A DNA stretch of 6,242 nucleotides, taken from contig SVKT01000092.1 in assembly GCA_015068335.1 (NCBI GenBank), positions 1 to 6,242 on the forward strand, given 5' to 3'. Position numbers and translations under genes: made by a program. The notes below the pieces were generated by a model that was not told the DNA's origin, ran no database searches, and worked only from the letters and a program-made list of their open reading frames with translations. Positions within the stretch are counted from its first letter, which is position 1. Every line of letters begins with the position of its first letter. Source of the DNA: Oscillospiraceae bacterium. GTDB taxonomy: Bacteria; Bacillota; Clostridia; Oscillospirales; Oscillospiraceae. This document shows positions 1 through 5,845 of the stretch, piece after piece.

Positions 1-1
1 G

Positions 2-1036
2 TTCCTCGCCGCCTTTATCAAGGGCGTGGACGACTATCAGGACTTCCTCCGCGCCACCGTGGCCTCCCCCGGCAACGACCACCGTCTGGGCGCCCAGGAG
101 GCGCCGCCCGCCGTGATCTCCATCTACCTGGGCGACGAACTGAACGCCGTGGTGGAGTCCATCATCAAGGGCACCGAGTACAAGGAGGCCGACAAGCGCA
201 CGCTGAAAATCGGCGTGGACGTGCTGCCCCCCATCCCCCAGGACACCACCGACCGCAACCGCACCTCTCCGATGGCCTTCACCGGCAACAAGTTCGAGTT
301 CCGTATGCTGGGCTCCTCCCAGTCCATCTCCGGCCCCAACGTGGCCCTGAACACCATTATGGCCGAGGAACTTGGCCAGTTCGCCGACGAGTTGGAGCAG
401 TCCACCGACTTCCAGGCCGACCTGCACGCCCTCATCAAGCGGGTGTTCACCGACTACCAGCGCATCCTGTTCAACGGCAACGGTTACGACGACGCCTGGA
501 TCGCCGAGGCCGAGCGCCGGGGTTTGAGCAATCTGGTCTCCACCGCCGACGCACTGCCGATGTACTTCTCCGAAAAGAATGTGGCGCTGTTCGTCAAGCA
601 CGGCATCTACACCCGGGAGGAACTGGAAGCCCGGGCGGAGATCCATATGGAAAACTACACCACCGTTTCCGTCATCGAGGCCCGCACGATGGTGGATATG
701 ATCCGCCACGAGATCCTGCCCGCCGTTTCCGACTTTGCCGACCGGCTGTGCCAGCGCGCCTTCCACAAGGAGTCGATGCAGGTGCCCTGCCGCTACGAGA
801 CCACCACCGCCAGAGAACTGGGTCGCCTGACCGACGCTCTGGCCAAGGCCTGCGACCGGCTGGAAACCGACCTGTCCGCCATCCCCGGCGACACGATGGA
901 GGCTATGGTCTACTGCCACAACGTGCTGATCCCCGATATGGACGCCGCCCGCGCCACCGCCGACCGGCTGGAAACCATCACCGCGTCGGAAGCCTGGCCC
1001 TTCCCCGTGTACAGCGACCTCCTTTTCAGCGTATAA
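2..1036 (+). CDS. glnN: Type III glutamine synthetase, C-terminal half (5' end outside window)
   Basis: This is the last 344 residues of a GSIII-type glutamine synthetase, which makes glutamine from glutamate, ammonia and ATP in the cytoplasm. The frame is open from base 2, and the GTG at 26 is internal, not a start. Near the left edge is the stretch ASPGNDHRLGAQEAPPAVIS, followed by DRNRTSPMAFTGNKFEFRML and GSSQSISGPN. These are hallmark catalytic-domain sequences of the GSIII family and differ from GSI. The rest is the helical C-terminal extension that gives GSIII its ~700-residue length, so about half the protein is visible. The stop at 1034-1036 is followed 14 bases later by a strong terminator, so the gene ends its transcript. 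No regulatory site is visible because the promoter lies outside. Family assignment is secure; the symbol glnN is the usual one for GSIII. Confidence 0.95.
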   Translation, partial: FLAAFIKGVDDYQDFLRATVASPGNDHRLGAQEAPPAVISIYLGDELNAVVESIIKGTEYKEADKRTLKIGVDVLPPIPQDTTDRNRTSPMAFTGNKFEFRMLGSSQSISGPNVALNTIMAEELGQFADELEQSTDFQADLHALIKRVFTDYQRILFNGNGYDDAWIAEAERRGLSNLVSTADALPMYFSEKNVALFVKHGIYTREELEARAEIHMENYTTVSVIEARTMVDMIRHEILPAVSDFADRLCQRAFHKESMQVPCRYETTTARELGRLTDALAKACDRLETDLSAIPGDTMEAMVYCHNVLIPDMDAARATADRLETITASEAWPFPVYSDLLFSV

Positions 1037-1050
1037 GCCCACACCCCACA

Positions 1051-1080
1051 GGAAGCGCAGAGCACTCTGCGCTTCCTTTT
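1051..1080 (+). terminator. Intrinsic terminator after glnN
   Basis: The arms GGAAGCGCAGAG (1051-1062) and CTCTGCGCTTCC (1065-1076) are perfectly complementary. They give an 11-12 bp stem with a 2-4 base loop, followed by TTTT and further T-rich sequence to about 1103. It sits 14 bases past the glnN stop and ahead of the promoter of the next gene, so it separates two transcription units. Confidence 0.93.
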
Positions 1081-1145
1081 CTCTGCTTTTTCCGCTTTTT
1101 TCACCGTTTCCCATAACTTTCAAGCAGAAAATGTTCTCCGTTTCG

Positions 1146-1174
1146 TTGAGGCGCGCCGTTGGGTATGGTATACT
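1146..1174 (+). promoter_or_regulatory. Sigma-A type promoter with extended -10 for the phospholipase C family gene
   Basis: A TTGAGG -35 box (1146-1151) and a TATACT -10 box (1169-1174) are separated by exactly 17 bases. The -10 is preceded by TATGG, giving the Gram-positive extended -10 (TRTGN). The expected transcription start, about 1181, coincides with the GGAGGT ribosome binding site, so the 5' leader would be only ~13 bases. Any translation start upstream of this promoter, such as the ATG at 1131, is therefore unlikely. Confidence 0.8.
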
Positions 1175-1193
1175 GCCCGCGGAGGTGTTTCCC

Positions 1194-1778
1194 TTGCAGA
1201 AACGAAGTCATATCCACCTTGCCAGGGCGCTGGCGCACGCCGCCCCCGGCTTTGATCGCCGCCGGCACCGGGCAGCCTTCCTGCTGGGTTCCGTCCAGCC
1301 GGACTGCAATCCCCTGACCTATCTGAAAGGCTCGCGGTCCGCAGGGTGTTTTCAGGGGCACAGTTTTGCCGGCGCCCGGCCTTACCTCTTCAACCGGATG
1401 GCACATCTCAAACAGCGCCGGCGGTGGTCGCTCCGCCACTACTACACCCTGGGCAAACTGACCCACTACCTTGCCGACGCCTTTACCGCCCCCCACAACT
1501 CCGCCTTTTCCGGCGGGCCGGCGGCACACCACCGCTACGAAAGCGAACTGCGCCGCCATCTGACCGCGGCCCTCGCCCACCCGCAATGTATCCTGCCCCC
1601 GGTGCGGGGCTGTCCGCTCCCCGCCGCCGCCGTAGACGCCCTCCACCGCCAGTATCTTTCCGGGGAGCCGCACATCCAGCGGGACATCGACTACATCCTC
1701 CGCGCCACGGCGCTGCTGATGGCGTCCTGCGCGCCCGCCGCGCCCCAGTTCCCGTCATATAACACACATAGAGGTTGA
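1194..1778 (+). CDS. Zinc-dependent phospholipase C family protein (small, no signal peptide)
   Basis: This 194-residue protein resembles the zinc-dependent phospholipase C/S1-P1 nuclease fold. Candidate metal ligands are H15, D37, H56, H91, D95, H101, H112 and E116. The HxxxDxxxxxH motif (TLGKLTHYLADAFTAPHN, 85-102) and the HxxxE motif (112-116) match the spacing pattern of the B. cereus enzyme. LGSVQPDCNP (31-40) and the GH at 55-56 also fit the family. The TTG at 1194 is chosen because GGAGGT (1181-1186) lies 7 bases upstream; the in-frame ATG at 1131 precedes the promoter. The N-terminus (MQKRSHIHLARAL) has no hydrophobic signal segment, unlike secreted PLC toxins, so the protein is probably cytoplasmic. 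The substrate cannot be told from sequence; it is a family-level call, not proof of phospholipase activity. It has its own promoter and no terminator is visible before the aroF leader region. The C-terminal ~75 residues are Ala/Pro-rich and carry no motif I recognise. Confidence 0.8.
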   Translation: MQKRSHIHLARALAHAAPGFDRRRHRAAFLLGSVQPDCNPLTYLKGSRSAGCFQGHSFAGARPYLFNRMAHLKQRRRWSLRHYYTLGKLTHYLADAFTAPHNSAFSGGPAAHHRYESELRRHLTAALAHPQCILPPVRGCPLPAAAVDALHRQYLSGEPHIQRDIDYILRATALLMASCAPAAPQFPSYNTHRG

Positions 1779-1809
1779 CTGCATTTCCTTAATTTGGGCA
1801 AAATGACAG

Positions 1810-1838
1810 TTCCCATTTATCCCGCAAGGTGTTATTCT
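1810..1838 (+). promoter_or_regulatory. Candidate promoter for the aroF leader transcript
   Basis: TTCCCA (1810-1815) and TATTCT (1833-1838) are spaced 17 bases apart, with a TG one base upstream of the -10 (extended -10). This would start RNA at about 1845, just before the leader-peptide ribosome binding site. An alternative is TTGACT (1775-1780), overlapping the preceding stop codon, with CAAAAT (1799-1804) at 18 bases. Both have imperfect boxes. A promoter somewhere in 1775-1845 is likely, but the exact one is not settled. Confidence 0.45.
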
Positions 1839-1871
1839 TTAATCATCTAAATTCCGAAAGGATCCGTATCG

Positions 1872-1970
1872 ATGAAGTCTGCCGTTCACTCTTTTGCATA
1901 CCGTTATTTTGGCTTTACCTATTTTTATGGTAAGGCTTATTTCGGTTTGGCTGAAAGCACCCGGGTGTGA
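1872..1970 (+). CDS. Aromatic leader peptide of the aroF attenuator (32 codons)
   Basis: This short ORF starts at an ATG preceded by AAAGGA (1857-1862, 9 bases upstream) and ends at TGA 1968-1970. Of its 32 residues ten are aromatic (5 Phe, 5 Tyr), all within residues 8-24: FAYRYFGFTYFYGKAYF. There is no Trp. The ORF ends 34 bases before a strong terminator hairpin and 110 bases before aroF. This layout is like the leader peptides of enterobacterial pheA, trp and his operons, where a ribosome stalled for lack of charged tRNA changes downstream RNA folding. The inferred role is to sense charged tRNA-Phe and tRNA-Tyr; the peptide itself probably has no function. Its Phe and Tyr codons are mostly TTT and TAT (8 of 10), whereas aroF prefers TTC and TAC. 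No T-box motif is seen in this region. Confidence 0.85.
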   Translation: MKSAVHSFAYRYFGFTYFYGKAYFGLAESTRV

Positions 1971-2010
1971 GCGTCAGGTTTTGTTGAAACCATTCGTACA
2001 CGCAGGCCCG
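1962..2010 (+). promoter_or_regulatory. Possible antiterminator of the aroF attenuator
   Basis: CGGG (1962-1965) and GCGT (1971-1974), at the end of the leader ORF, can pair with CCCG (2007-2010) and ACGC (2000-2003). A small hairpin, GGTTT (1977-1981) with AAACC (1987-1991), would sit inside. CCCG is part of the 5' arm of the terminator, so the two folds exclude each other. A ribosome stalled at the aromatic codons (up to 1943) would leave 1962-1974 free to pair. One that reached the stop codon would mask it and allow termination. The pairing is short and was worked out by eye, with no energy calculation. Confidence 0.45.
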
Positions 2011-2035
2011 CAGCCAGACCGGCTGCGGGCCTTTT
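2005..2035 (+). terminator. Attenuator terminator upstream of aroF
   Basis: GGCCCGCAGCC (2005-2015) and GGCTGCGGGCC (2021-2031) form a perfect 11-bp GC-rich stem with a 5-base loop, directly followed by TTTTATTCT. It lies between the aromatic leader peptide and aroF, on the same strand. No complete gene ends just before it. It is therefore best read as the conditional terminator of an attenuator, not as the end of the phospholipase C family transcript. Confidence 0.9.
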
Positions 2036-2080
2036 ATTCTATCTTTTTACACTTTAATGTAACTGTCGGAGGGAACATTT

Positions 2081-3094
2081 ATGATCGTCATTCTGAAACA
2101 AAATCCCAATCAGGAGCAACTGAACAGTCTGATCACCTGGTTGCAGGAAAAGGGCATCATCATCCACAGCAGCATCGGCGAGGCGCACACCATCCTGGGT
2201 CTGGTGGGCGACACCTCCAAACTGGACATCGATTTGATCGCCGCGCTGGACATCGTGGAGGATGTCAAGCGCGTGCAGGAACCCTACAAAAACGCCAACC
2301 GCAAGTTCCACCCCGAGGACACCGTGGTCAAGGTGGGCAACACCCAGATCGGCGGCGGCACCCTGACCATTATGGCAGGCCCCTGCTCCGTGGAGTCCGA
2401 GGAACAGGTGGTGGCCATCGCCAAGGCCGTCAAGGCCAGCGGCGCCACGATGCTGCGCGGCGGTGCCTTCAAGCCCCGCACCTCCCCCTACTCCTTCCAG
2501 GGTCTGGGCGCGCTGGGTCTGGAATACCTGAAAGTCGCCCGGCAGGAGACCGGCCTGCCCATCGTCACCGAACTGATGGACCTCAGCCAGTTGCCCCTGT
2601 TCAAGGACGTGGACGTGATCCAGATCGGCGCACGCAATATGCAGAACTTCGACCTGCTCAAAGCCGTTGGCCATCAGGACAAGCCCGTGATGATCAAGCG
2701 CGGTATGTCCGCCACCTATGAGGAGTGGCTGATGAGCGCCGAGTACGTGATGGCCGGCGGCAACGAAAACGTCATCCTCTGCGAGCGCGGCATCCGCACC
2801 TTTGAGACCCAGACCCGCAACACGCTGGATCTGGCCGCCATCCCCGTGATGAAGAAACTGACCCACCTGCCCATCATCATCGACCCCAGCCACGCCACCG
2901 GCAAGAGTTGGCTGGTGGACCCTCTGGCGATGGGCGCCGTGGCCACCGGCGCCGACGGTTTGCAGATCGAGGTCCACAACGACCCCGCCCGCGCCCTGTG
3001 CGACGGCCCCCAGTCCCTGAAACCCGAGGACTTCGACCCCCTGGCAAAGAAACTGCTGAACTTGCACAAAATGATCCGCACGTTGGAGGATTGA
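2081..3094 (+). CDS. aroF: 3-deoxy-D-arabino-heptulosonate 7-phosphate (DAHP) synthase, type I-beta with regulatory domain
   Basis: The enzyme condenses phosphoenolpyruvate and erythrose 4-phosphate to DAHP, the first step of the shikimate pathway. Its 337 residues match the length of the Thermotoga maritima type. Residues 1 to ~75 look like the ferredoxin-like regulatory domain that in this group mediates Tyr/Phe inhibition. The rest is the TIM barrel. Visible motifs are AGPCSVE (99-105), RGGAFKPRTSPYSFQG (126-141), IGARNMQN (182-189), KRG (206-208) and IDPSHATGK (267-275). Expected metal ligands C102, H271, E297 and D308 are all present. The ATG at 2081 has GGAGGG at 2068-2073. The gene is preceded by an aromatic leader peptide and terminator, and followed after 4 bases by tyrA. 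It is therefore probably controlled both by attenuation and by allosteric feedback. No chorismate mutase domain is fused to it. Confidence 0.97.
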   Translation: MIVILKQNPNQEQLNSLITWLQEKGIIIHSSIGEAHTILGLVGDTSKLDIDLIAALDIVEDVKRVQEPYKNANRKFHPEDTVVKVGNTQIGGGTLTIMAGPCSVESEEQVVAIAKAVKASGATMLRGGAFKPRTSPYSFQGLGALGLEYLKVARQETGLPIVTELMDLSQLPLFKDVDVIQIGARNMQNFDLLKAVGHQDKPVMIKRGMSATYEEWLMSAEYVMAGGNENVILCERGIRTFETQTRNTLDLAAIPVMKKLTHLPIIIDPSHATGKSWLVDPLAMGAVATGADGLQIEVHNDPARALCDGPQSLKPEDFDPLAKKLLNLHKMIRTLED

Positions 3095-3098
3095 TACG

Positions 3099-3935
3099 AT
3101 GAATATCGGCATTGTCGGTCTGGGCCTTATCGGCGGCTCTATGGCAAAAAGCACCAAGTCCCGCACCGCCCACACCGTCTGGGGCATCGACCTGGACCAG
3201 GAAACGATGATGATGGCCCGTATGTGCGGCGCCATCGACGCCCCCCTGACGGAGGATAACCTGCCCCTGTGCGACCTGATCCTGATCGCCATCCGCCCCG
3301 GCGCCGCCGTGGAGTGGGTGCGCAAGAACTGCGAACGCATCGCCCCCACCGCCATTGTGGTGGACCTGTGCGGCGTGAAGCGCACGGTGGTGGAGGCCAT
3401 CACCCCCATCGCGGAGCAGAGCGGCTTCGCCTACATCGGCGGCCACCCGATGGCCGGTCGTGAGATCGGCGGCTTCACCGCCGCTTCCGACAGCCTGTAC
3501 GTGGGCGCATCGATGATCCTCACTCCGGACAAGCGCACGGATATGCTGCTTTTGGAGACCTTGAAGCACTTCTTCCTGGACATCGGTTTCGCCACGCTCA
3601 CCTTCTCCGACCCCGAGGAGCACGACCGCATCATCGCCTTCACCTCCCAGTTGGCCCACATCACTTCCAGCGCCTATGTCAAGTCCCCCGAGGCGCAGCG
3701 CCGCCGCGGCTTCTCCGCCGGCAGTTTCAAGGATATGACCCGCGTGGCCCGTCTGGACGAGGATATGTGGACGGAACTGTTTCTGGACGACGCGGACTAC
3801 CTGACGAAAGAACTGGACATCCTCATCGGCCACCTGACCGAATACGCCAACGCCCTGAAAGCCGGCGACGCCGAAGCCCTCCGCGCCCTGCTGAAAGACG
3901 GCAGAGAAAAGAAAGCCACGGCGGGCGGAAACTGA
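3099..3935 (+). CDS. tyrA: Prephenate dehydrogenase
   Basis: This 278-residue protein oxidatively decarboxylates prephenate to 4-hydroxyphenylpyruvate, the tyrosine precursor. The N-terminal Rossmann fold has GLGLIGG (7-13) and an acidic D31 after the second strand, which favours NAD+ over NADP+ (inference). GGHPMAGRE (114-122) contains the family's catalytic His (H116). HD (175-176) and SQLAH (183-187) lie in the helical dimerisation domain. FKDMTR (210-215) ends in the conserved Arg expected to bind prephenate. The protein ends without a C-terminal ACT domain, so Tyr feedback through ACT is not expected. GGAGGA (3085-3090) lies inside the end of aroF and ATG follows the aroF stop by 4 bases, so the two genes are co-transcribed. 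Arogenate dehydrogenase activity cannot be excluded from sequence. Confidence 0.94.
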   Translation: MNIGIVGLGLIGGSMAKSTKSRTAHTVWGIDLDQETMMMARMCGAIDAPLTEDNLPLCDLILIAIRPGAAVEWVRKNCERIAPTAIVVDLCGVKRTVVEAITPIAEQSGFAYIGGHPMAGREIGGFTAASDSLYVGASMILTPDKRTDMLLLETLKHFFLDIGFATLTFSDPEEHDRIIAFTSQLAHITSSAYVKSPEAQRRRGFSAGSFKDMTRVARLDEDMWTELFLDDADYLTKELDILIGHLTEYANALKAGDAEALRALLKDGREKKATAGGN

Positions 3936-3947
3936 GGCTTCGGCAAA

Positions 3948-4050
3948 GTCCGCACCACTCCGTTTCCGCTTACAGCGAAAACTTCGCTCCGCTTCCTTGC
4001 CTCGCCTCTTCCTCCGCAACCGCTTCGCTGGGTTGCGTTCGGAGTGGGAC
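3948..4050 (+). repeat. Structured inverted-repeat element in the tyrA-aroB gap
   Basis: The 221-base gap between tyrA and aroB holds no ORF I can support. CCACTCCG (3955-3962) is complementary to CGGAGTGG (4040-4047), extended by GTC (3948-3950) with GAC (4048-4050) across a 4-base bulge. Inside it are two more hairpins: AGCGAA/TTCGCT (3974-3979/3983-3988) and CGCAACC/GGTTGCG (4015-4021/4031-4037). The RNA or single strand could fold as a three-way junction. There is no T-run after it, so it is not a simple terminator. It could be a dispersed intergenic repeat (REP-like), an mRNA-stability element or a cis-regulatory RNA; the sequence alone does not decide. Confidence 0.55.
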
Positions 4051-4086
4051 GAGGATGCGGGCGGCAATCCCCCAGGGGAGCATCTC

Positions 4087-4103
4087 TTGCCCCTGCGGGG
4101 CAA
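4087..4103 (+). other. Short hairpin upstream of aroB, weak terminator at best
   Basis: TTGCCCC (4087-4093) pairs with GGGGCAA (4097-4103) around a 3-base loop. The following TTCCCTTTC is not a good U-tract. GGCAAT followed by a C-rich tail occurs twice (4063 and 4099), so alternative pairings with the upstream CCCCC/GGGG run are possible. It may belong to the same repeat element as the hairpins at 3948-4050. Confidence 0.3.
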
Positions 4104-4126
4104 TTCCCTTTCAGTCCGTTCCTCTT

Positions 4127-4135
4127 TGTTATACA
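4127..4135 (+). promoter_or_regulatory. Possible internal promoter (extended -10) for aroB-aroA
   Basis: TGTTATACA (4127-4135) is an extended -10 (TG, one base, TATACA). No convincing -35 box lies 16-18 bases upstream. RNA would start near 4142, just before the AAGGAG ribosome binding site of aroB. A promoter here would let aroB-aroA be expressed independently of the aroF attenuator. Confidence 0.4.
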
Positions 4136-4156
4136 CTATGAATAAGGAGTATCCCT

Positions 4157-5227
4157 ATGGCTAACTCCATCCAAACCATTCAAGTCCATACATCCCCCGC
4201 CTATGCGGTTTCCATCGGCGGGGGACTGCTCCATACCTGCGGTCAGCGCCTGAAAGAGGTTCTGACCTCCTGCCACGTTGCCGTCATTACCGACAGCACC
4301 GTGGCGCCTTTGTATCTGGACACCGTGTGCGGCAGCCTGCGCAGCGCGGGCTTTGCCGTTTCTTCCTATATCTTCCCCGCCGGAGAGCAGCACAAGCACA
4401 TCGGCACCTTCGCCGACATTCTGGAATTTCTGGCCGGACAGCGCCTGACCCGCACCGACTGCATCGTCGCCCTGGGCGGCGGCGTGGTGGGCGATATGGC
4501 CGGCTTTGCCGCCGCCGCCTATCTGCGGGGCATCCGCTGCGTGCAACTGCCCACCACCCTGCTTTCCGCCGTGGACTCCTCCGTGGGCGGCAAGACCGCC
4601 ATCGACCTGAAAGCCGGCAAGAATCTGGCCGGTGCCTTCCTGCAACCCGCCGCCGTGCTCTGCGACACGGACTGCCTCGCCTCCCTGCCCGCCGAGGTCT
4701 TTGCCGACGGCGCTGCCGAGGCCATCAAGACCGGCGTGCTCTGCGACGAGAGTCTCTTCGCCCTCTTTGAGGACGGCACCCTCACCGCCGCCCCGGCGGA
4801 GGTCATCGCCCGGTGCGTGGCCTACAAGGCCGGCGTGGTGGAGCGGGACGAGAAGGAACAAAACGAGCGCCGTCTGCTGAATCTGGGCCACACCGTGGGC
4901 CACGCCATTGAGAAGTGCAGCGGCTACGCCATCCCCCACGGACACGCCGTGGCGGCAGGCCTTGCCATCATCGCCCGCAGCGCGGAAACACTGGGCTGGA
5001 CCGACGAGCCCGTTGCGGCCCGCATCGCCGCCTGCCTTACCAAAAACGGTCTGCCCACCTCCACCGATTATTCCGCGCAAGACCTCGCCCACGCCGCCTC
5101 CGCCGACAAAAAGCGCGCGGGCAGCGACATCACACTGGTCATCCCCCGAAAAATCGGCTGCTGCGAACTGAAAAAGGTGCCGGTGGCGGAACTGCTGCCC
5201 ATCATCGCCGCGGGATTGGAGGGCTGA
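4157..5227 (+). CDS. aroB: 3-dehydroquinate synthase
   Basis: This 356-residue, normal-length AroB converts DAHP to 3-dehydroquinate, the second shikimate step, using NAD+ and a divalent metal. The nucleotide-binding region has ALGGGVVGDMAGFAAA (105-120). PTTLLSAVDSSVGGKT (132-147), KNLAGAF (155-161) and DGAAEAIKTG (184-193) are the classic substrate and metal segments. Expected metal ligands are E188, H245 in LNLGHTVGHAIE (241-252), and H261 in PHGH (260-263); their 16-residue spacing matches the family. K146, K191 and R124 are also in the usual places. The ATG at 4157 has AAGGAG at 4144-4149 (7-base spacer). aroA starts one base after its stop, so the two are translated from one message. 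It is separated from tyrA by a structured 221-base gap with a possible promoter. Confidence 0.97.
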   Translation: MANSIQTIQVHTSPAYAVSIGGGLLHTCGQRLKEVLTSCHVAVITDSTVAPLYLDTVCGSLRSAGFAVSSYIFPAGEQHKHIGTFADILEFLAGQRLTRTDCIVALGGGVVGDMAGFAAAAYLRGIRCVQLPTTLLSAVDSSVGGKTAIDLKAGKNLAGAFLQPAAVLCDTDCLASLPAEVFADGAAEAIKTGVLCDESLFALFEDGTLTAAPAEVIARCVAYKAGVVERDEKEQNERRLLNLGHTVGHAIEKCSGYAIPHGHAVAAGLAIIARSAETLGWTDEPVAARIAACLTKNGLPTSTDYSAQDLAHAASADKKRAGSDITLVIPRKIGCCELKKVPVAELLPIIAAGLEG

Positions 5228-5228
5228 T

Positions 5229-5837
5229 ATGGACATCCGCATCACACCCCACGCCCTTTCCGGCGCGGTGACGCCGCCGTCCAGCAAATCGATGGGACAC
5301 CGGGTCGTTCTGGCCCAGATGCTCTCCCAAAATCCCGGCGCCATCCTCCGTCTGGACGATTCCAAAGACATTCAGGCCACCCGCCGCTGCGTGGCGGCGC
5401 TGAAAGCCCCGCCTGCCGACGGCTCGCTGCCCCTGCTGGACTGCGGCGAGTCCGGCTCCACCCTCCGGTTTCTCATCCCCATCGCGCTGGCATCAGCCGG
5501 CGGCGGCATCTTCACCGGACAGGGGCGGCTGATGGAGCGCCCCCAGCAGCCCTACTTCGACATCTTTGCGGAAAAGGGCATCTTTTATGAACAGGCAGGC
5601 GGCACGCTGACCGTCCGTGGACGGCTCGCCCCCGGCGTCTACCGTCTGCCCGGCAACGTGTCCAGCCAGTTCGTCACCGGCCTGCTCTACGCCCTGCCGC
5701 TTCTTAACGGCAACTCCGAGATCGTGATGACCTCGCCGCTGGAATCCCGGGGCTACGTGGATATGACGCTGGACACCCTGCGGCAGTTCGGCATCCGGGT
5801 GGAACACGAGGACTACGCCCGCTTCCGCGTCGGCGGC
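5229..5837 (+). CDS. aroA: EPSP synthase, N-terminal half, truncated at a join
   Basis: AroA joins shikimate 3-phosphate and phosphoenolpyruvate to form 5-enolpyruvylshikimate 3-phosphate. About 203 residues of the usual ~420 are present. PPSSKSMGHR (16-25) carries the N-terminal Lys/Ser substrate site. DCGESGSTLRF (71-81) is the PEP-binding segment. RLMERPQQPY (100-109), NVSSQFVTGLL (143-153) and SRGYVDMTLDTLRQFGI (173-189) follow in the correct order. ATG at 5229 is one base after the aroB stop, with GGAGGG at 5218-5223. Homology stops at about residue 200, mid-domain. The frame stays open to base 6242, but only by reading a prolyl-tRNA synthetase fragment antisense, so the codons past ~5837 are not AroA. 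The break is most likely an assembly artefact, so the organism probably has an intact aroA. Confidence 0.93.
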
Positions 5838-5845
5838 GTAGCCGC
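5820..5845. other. Junction between two unrelated sequences (probable chimeric join)
   Basis: To the left the + strand reads as AroA; to the right the - strand reads as prolyl-tRNA synthetase. Both are cut inside a domain. The GC-rich stretch around 5829-5838 (GTCGGCGGCG) can be read in either gene (VGG in AroA, AAD in ProRS), so the join may lie in short shared sequence. By hand count GC is about 68% in 5401-5580 and about 57% in the last ~300 bases. CATG first appears at 5845. No transposase, terminal repeat or attachment site is seen at the break. Confidence 0.75.

Noticed and set aside
1131..1193. Upstream ATG start for the phospholipase C family gene
   Set aside because: The ATG lies upstream of the -35 and -10 boxes at 1146-1174 and has no ribosome binding site, whereas TTG 1194 has GGAGGT at the right distance.
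1779..2080. T-box riboswitch upstream of aroF
   Set aside because: No T-box consensus (AGGGTGG...) or matching stem I/specifier layout was found; the aromatic leader ORF explains the region better.
1894..2721. + strand open frame starting inside the leader region and running into aroF in another frame
   Set aside because: aroF in its own frame carries all the DAHP synthase motifs. This frame gives an Arg/His/Gly-rich product and crosses the terminator hairpin.
2054..3409. 451-codon open frame on the - strand opposite aroF-tyrA
   Set aside because: It is the antisense of two clearly conserved genes; high GC with C/G-ending codons leaves reverse frames open. The translation is Gly/His/Val-rich with no recognisable domain.
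2877..5371. Two more long - strand open frames (2877-4136 and 4136-5371)
   Set aside because: They overlap tyrA, aroB and aroA in antisense, have low-complexity translations, and show no family motif.
5493..5828. C-terminal extension of the prolyl-tRNA synthetase fragment on the - strand
   Set aside because: This part is antisense to aroA motifs (such as NVSSQF and the MERPQQ region) and has no ProRS similarity.
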